Of a stretch of DNA of 64,000 nt, positions 60,601-64,000 are shown piece by piece. Under the pieces are notes generated by a model that made no database searches, was not told the DNA's origin, and saw only the letters and a list, made by a program, of their open reading frames with translations. Source of the DNA: Ditylenchus dipsaci (taxonomy: Eukaryota; Nematoda; Chromadorea; Rhabditida; Anguinidae); assembly GCA_004194705.1 (NCBI GenBank), contig SADC01000439.1, forward strand, positions 1-64,000. The letters run 5' to 3'. Positions within the stretch are counted from its first letter, which is position 1; the number at the start of each line of letters is the position of its first letter. A program made the translations under genes and the position numbers.

Positions 60601-60766
60601 CATACAACCCTAAAGGACATTGCTGTGGACTGTTCTGACCATTTTTCGGTAGTGCATCAGGGTGGTCTGGAGCAGTGGAACTGAACTCATTGCCTATATT
60701 TGTAATTTTACAGTATTTTTTTTGCATTGGAGTGTTTTATTTACCCAGTCCAGACAGGTAGCGCAA
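57682..60766 (-). CDS. HGD: Homogentisate 1,2-dioxygenase, 5' exon not located
   Basis: Fe(II) ring-cleaving enzyme of tyrosine catabolism, homogentisate to maleylacetoacetate, cytosolic. Exons in order: 60766-60745 (22-nt microexon, LRYLSGLG), 60693-60386, 60286-60160, 60109-59903, 59842-59728, 59687-59583, 58392-58266, 58217-58037, 57819-57682 (TAA). Family blocks: [20 protein letters not shown] [44 protein letters not shown] and [20 protein letters not shown]. The iron ligands are present: His in YYHRN, Glu in CMSEY and His in TPHGPD. A missing base near 58061 shifts KASTCKL out of the PERVAEGTM frame, and the junction after 59728 is one base off. The initiating Met must lie in an upstream exon I could not find. 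Three introns are 48-51 bp. Confidence 0.93.
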
Positions 60767-60968
60767 CTAAAATAAATATTTGGTTAAGTTTTTATTTATA
60801 GTTAATTATATCTTGACTATCTCAGAACGATACCAGATGTATTCTATAATGAATACCGATTTTTGAGCTTGAACCCATTACTGTTCTTTGGAAAAAAAAT
60901 CAAAAATAAATCACTCGTTTTAAAATGGTTTATCACTAAAATATTTTTTAAATAGACATACGGTATTA

Positions 60969-61186
60969 CTGTATTTCTTCTAATAGCTTCACATGTGGAG
61001 TTATTTTTAAAACTCCCAAAATTAGAAAAATTTCAGGTCGATCTTAAGGTTTTGGGTGAAAATTCAAAATGTTAAAAGTGGAATCAGTAGAAAATGCAAT
61101 AAAGAGCTTTGCAAAATATTTTCTCTGGCCTGAAATATAGGTCTTCAAAGTAGGGGGTACGGAGCTATTAGAAGAAAAAACGGCAG
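60969..61186. mobile_element. MITE, CCGTATTTCCTCTAATAA family, diverged copy
   Basis: CTGTATTTCTTCTAATAGCT at the left and the inverse AGCTATTAGAAGAAAAAACGG at the right. The interior keeps AGGTCGATCTTAAG, AATCAGTAGA and GAGCTTTGCAAAATATTTTC from the family. Confidence 0.7.
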
Positions 61187-61199
61187 TTACATTTTGTCA

Positions 61200-62390
61200 C
61201 TATTGAGGAGCTAATAGGAGGTTATACAAAGAAGTGGTGTTATATCTCAACTTTACAAATAAAAAGCCTTTTCTTATATTTATTCGAAAGCTCAAATCCT
61301 GGTGGTGATTTCAGTATATAAAGAGCCAGTGACAGTCATGGCGCACGACTTGAAAAAATGTGGGTATCCAGCTGGATTTGGCCATGCAGATGGTCCACTA
61401 TTTAACCTATCATTGAAGCGGAAAGGACCCGCACTATCGTGTTCAGCGTTAGTTCTGAGTCCAACTAGGTAAAAGTGCTTCTCGGCCTTTGGACTGTTAA
61501 AAAGTCACTTTAGGTTCGTTGCAGGACTTTCCGACATACGGATACATAACATACATGACGTGGGGAGTTTCATATACTCATATAAAAACCAAAAATTAAA
61601 ATTACATTTTCAAATTTGACATCTTTTTGGGTCATTTTTAGATATGTCTCAGCAGCAATAATAATAGACAAACAAAATAGGGTTGTTGTTTGCAAATAAA
61701 CAGAGAATGGCTTTCACTGAAACCGCAAATGTCCATTGCTCTCTCCCTTCTTATTGCAGTCACGTTGCTAGTCTTTTTGTAAATACAAGTAGGCTTGTCC
61801 GATCAAAGGTGATTGATAATAGTGACGTTTTTTCATTTTCTTATTCTTTCTGCCCTCGCTGTGGCAATAGACGTAGAATATTCTTTTGGCAGTAGTTTTG
61901 CAGCATTAACCAATAATTCCAATTTTCCAGACCAACTTAAAAACATTCACTATTACGAAGAAAGACAGTGAAATTTAAAAAAACAGCATCAAATGAGTTT
62001 CACTCGCCACGATAAGATGTATTTTAGGAATAAATCTGAAAAGTGCAACCTTTTGTGTAGCTAGGTCACTTTTTGGCTGGAAAGTAAACTATTTGTTGAA
62101 ATGTGTCACTTTCATCATTGTACAAGGTGTTTCAAGAAATTCGGTGGTTTTGAAATGGCCATAACCTTTTTTATAGTCACCAACAAAAAGTGGCACATTT
62201 CAACAAAAGGTGGCACATTTCAGCTTTTTAAACCTAAGCTCAAAAAAGGGTGTTCTTTTTTGGTCAACTATGAATAGTGTTTAGACATCTTCTAAGTAAT
62301 TTTTATACGCTAAAAACGACGAAAAAGTTTTTTGCCAACAATTTCCGTACTAAAAAGTTAGGATTTCAAAAAAAATTTGGTTACCATAAC
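61200..62390. other. Stretch upstream of HGD without a recognised gene
   Basis: It should contain the HGD first exon and promoter, but no convincing ATG-exon was found. A 14-nt match to the 5' end of U2 snRNA (GCTTCTCGGCCTTT) is at 61477-61490. A TTTTGAAATGGCCATAACC block near 62150 is part of an interspersed repeat. Confidence 0.35.
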
Positions 62391-62399
62391 TTGACCAAT

Positions 62400-63480
62400 T
62401 GCCTTGGTCCCTCTATATATAAACCAAAAAGGGTACCTGGACATCCTTAAAAATACCGAAAAATGGGATTTGAACATAGTTTTGTTAGCTGAGGCCTACC
62501 GCATAAAGAAACTCTGGTATGCATATATATTTTATGCATCCAGAGTCATTTCCGAGTGATTCCTGTCTAAGGTATGTGGGTGTGCGCATCTCCTTTACCT
62601 TACACATGATTTCGAGCAAGAATGTTGATCAAAAATGCATTTAGAGAGTCTTTTTGACTAGTGACCAAAACGCGGTAGGATACCTTAATTACACGATATT
62701 TTATCTTGGGGGACCAAGGCGATTGGTCAAATTGTGGTAAACATTTTTTTTTGAAAACCATTCGGAAACAACTTTTCGGAAACAACTTTTTTATCGTTTT
62801 TAACGTATAAAATTACTTAGAAGACGTTTAAACAATATTCACAGTTGACCAAAAAAGGCCCCTCCCCCAAGTAAACAAGTTCCGAAAACTTTATAAGGTT
62901 TCTTTGGCCTCAAAAAGGATTGTTCTAATTTTTAACAATTTTGCATATTTCGATTTTAAGGCTGAGATTCTATACTTTTTGGCTAAAGTACACTATTTGG
63001 GGTTGCCCAAAAAGGGTTTTTCGAAAGTCTAAGTATTTTTAAGGTCCTAAAGGCGAAAAAAATGTCGGAAGGACATTTTTCAAAAAAAAAATTTTTTTCG
63101 TTTGCCTTGGTCCCCCTGTGGTTTTCGGCGATTTTCGCCTTGATCCCCCTATGGTTTTTGGTCATTTTTGACTTAGTCATCTCTGTCAGTGTGGCCTACC
63201 GCATAAAGAAACTCTGGTATGCATTTCATGATCAAGAGAACTTCTCAGAATCGTGTCATAGGATGTGGGTGTGTTCATCTCAACCCCAAGCTCTCTGCGC
63301 CCCCGAATGTGGCACAGAGGGCTTAAGAGTTAGAGATGAACACACCCACATACCTTAGACACGATTTAAAGAATGACTATTGTTCATAACATGCATATAG
63401 AGGCTATTTTTTTCCAGCTCCCGTGACCAAAACAGGGTAAAATACTAAAAATGACCAAAAACCATAGGGAAGACCAAGGC
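62400..63480. repeat. Two copies of the CTACCGCATAAAGAAACTC repeat family
   Basis: CTACCGCATAAAGAAACTC then TGGTATGCAT occurs near 62500 and 63200. Each is followed by a GTGGGTGTG...CATCTC hairpin block (62572 and 63262-63358) and accompanied by CCTTGGTCCCCCT. The second hairpin has arms of about 35 bp. Confidence 0.65.
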
Positions 63481-64000
63481 AAAAAATGACCGAAAGCCAC
63501 AGCAAGCACTAAGGCAAACGAAAAGTTTTTTTTTGAGAAATGTCCTTTGTACACTTTTATCGCCTTTTCTATCGTTTTCAGAGCCTAAAAAATACTTAGA
63601 CCTTGAAAAAACGCATTTCTAAGCTACCCCAAATAGACTGACATTTGATTTGAACATCAATCCAGCGAAAGAAATTTAACAATATTCGTATCGAAATTCA
63701 GATTTTAATGCTGATTTTGTCTGAACTTCAATCCTTTATTTAAAGAGGGACGACATTTACGGTTACATTTGACATTGATCTCTGCCATAATTTCTACATT
63801 TATTTGCTACCTAAAAAAGGTCGTGAGAACCTGTAAGCTTTGAGACAAGGTTTGACTAATTCCAAGAAAAATATCTCCAGTAGGCATTCCTCTGTCTAAG
63901 TCTCACACTGTCTAAGTCTAAGCAAAACAAAGGTATAAACCAAGGTTAACAGGTATCAGTCAATGTCCCACTCTCTTTTTTTACGAAAAAAAATTCAAGA

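Overview
This is a nuclear window from an invertebrate animal. It is AT-rich and packed with transposable elements. It carries four recognisable multi-exon metabolic or trafficking genes, one zinc-finger gene, one tRNA gene, and one unidentified gene inside a transposon-like structure. Introns are often only 43-57 bp, acceptors are mostly TTTCAG or TTTTCAG, and the LTR element has a nematode-type gag. This fits a nematode or similar ecdysozoan, but the species is not determinable by reading alone.

Layout. 1-3.7 kb: MITEs and a TTAA-flanked element. 3.8-5.4 kb: an inverted-repeat element whose interior looks like spliced exons of an unidentified gene (minus strand), next to a tRNA-Lys(CTT). 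5.6-18.1 kb: a C2HC zinc-finger gene (ZC2HC1/ZNF474-like, minus strand). Its first and last exons flank about 11.8 kb of intron holding a CR1/L2-like LINE. A 2.87-kb gag-protease LTR retrotransposon and a 345-bp foldback element are inserted in that LINE, and a degenerate hAT transposase and a mariner-type MITE lie nearby. 18-23.9 kb: gene-poor repeats. 23.9-32.6 kb: AP-1 complex gamma-adaptin (+). 34.1-37.2 kb: aldo-keto reductase (+). 41.3-54.5 kb: GBA2-type non-lysosomal glucosylceramidase, GH116 (+, 19 exons, fully open). 56.7-57.5 kb: an unidentified small gene (-). 57.7-60.8 kb: homogentisate 1,2-dioxygenase (-), 5' exon not found. 61-64 kb: repeats.

Two themes stand out. First, conserved coding exons are interrupted at single bases, mostly as if one C were missing, in gamma-adaptin, HGD, the zinc-finger gene and probably the aldo-keto reductase. 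GBA2 is clean. Homopolymer under-calling in the assembly is likelier than pseudogenisation. Second, many introns and intergenic stretches hold foldback elements whose long arms are built from short tandem motifs, several with exact target-site duplications. They are the best candidate here for an undescribed element class.

The host genes do not form one pathway. GBA2 cleaves glucosylceramide at cytosol-facing membranes, gamma-adaptin sorts trans-Golgi/endosome cargo, and HGD degrades tyrosine-derived homogentisate.
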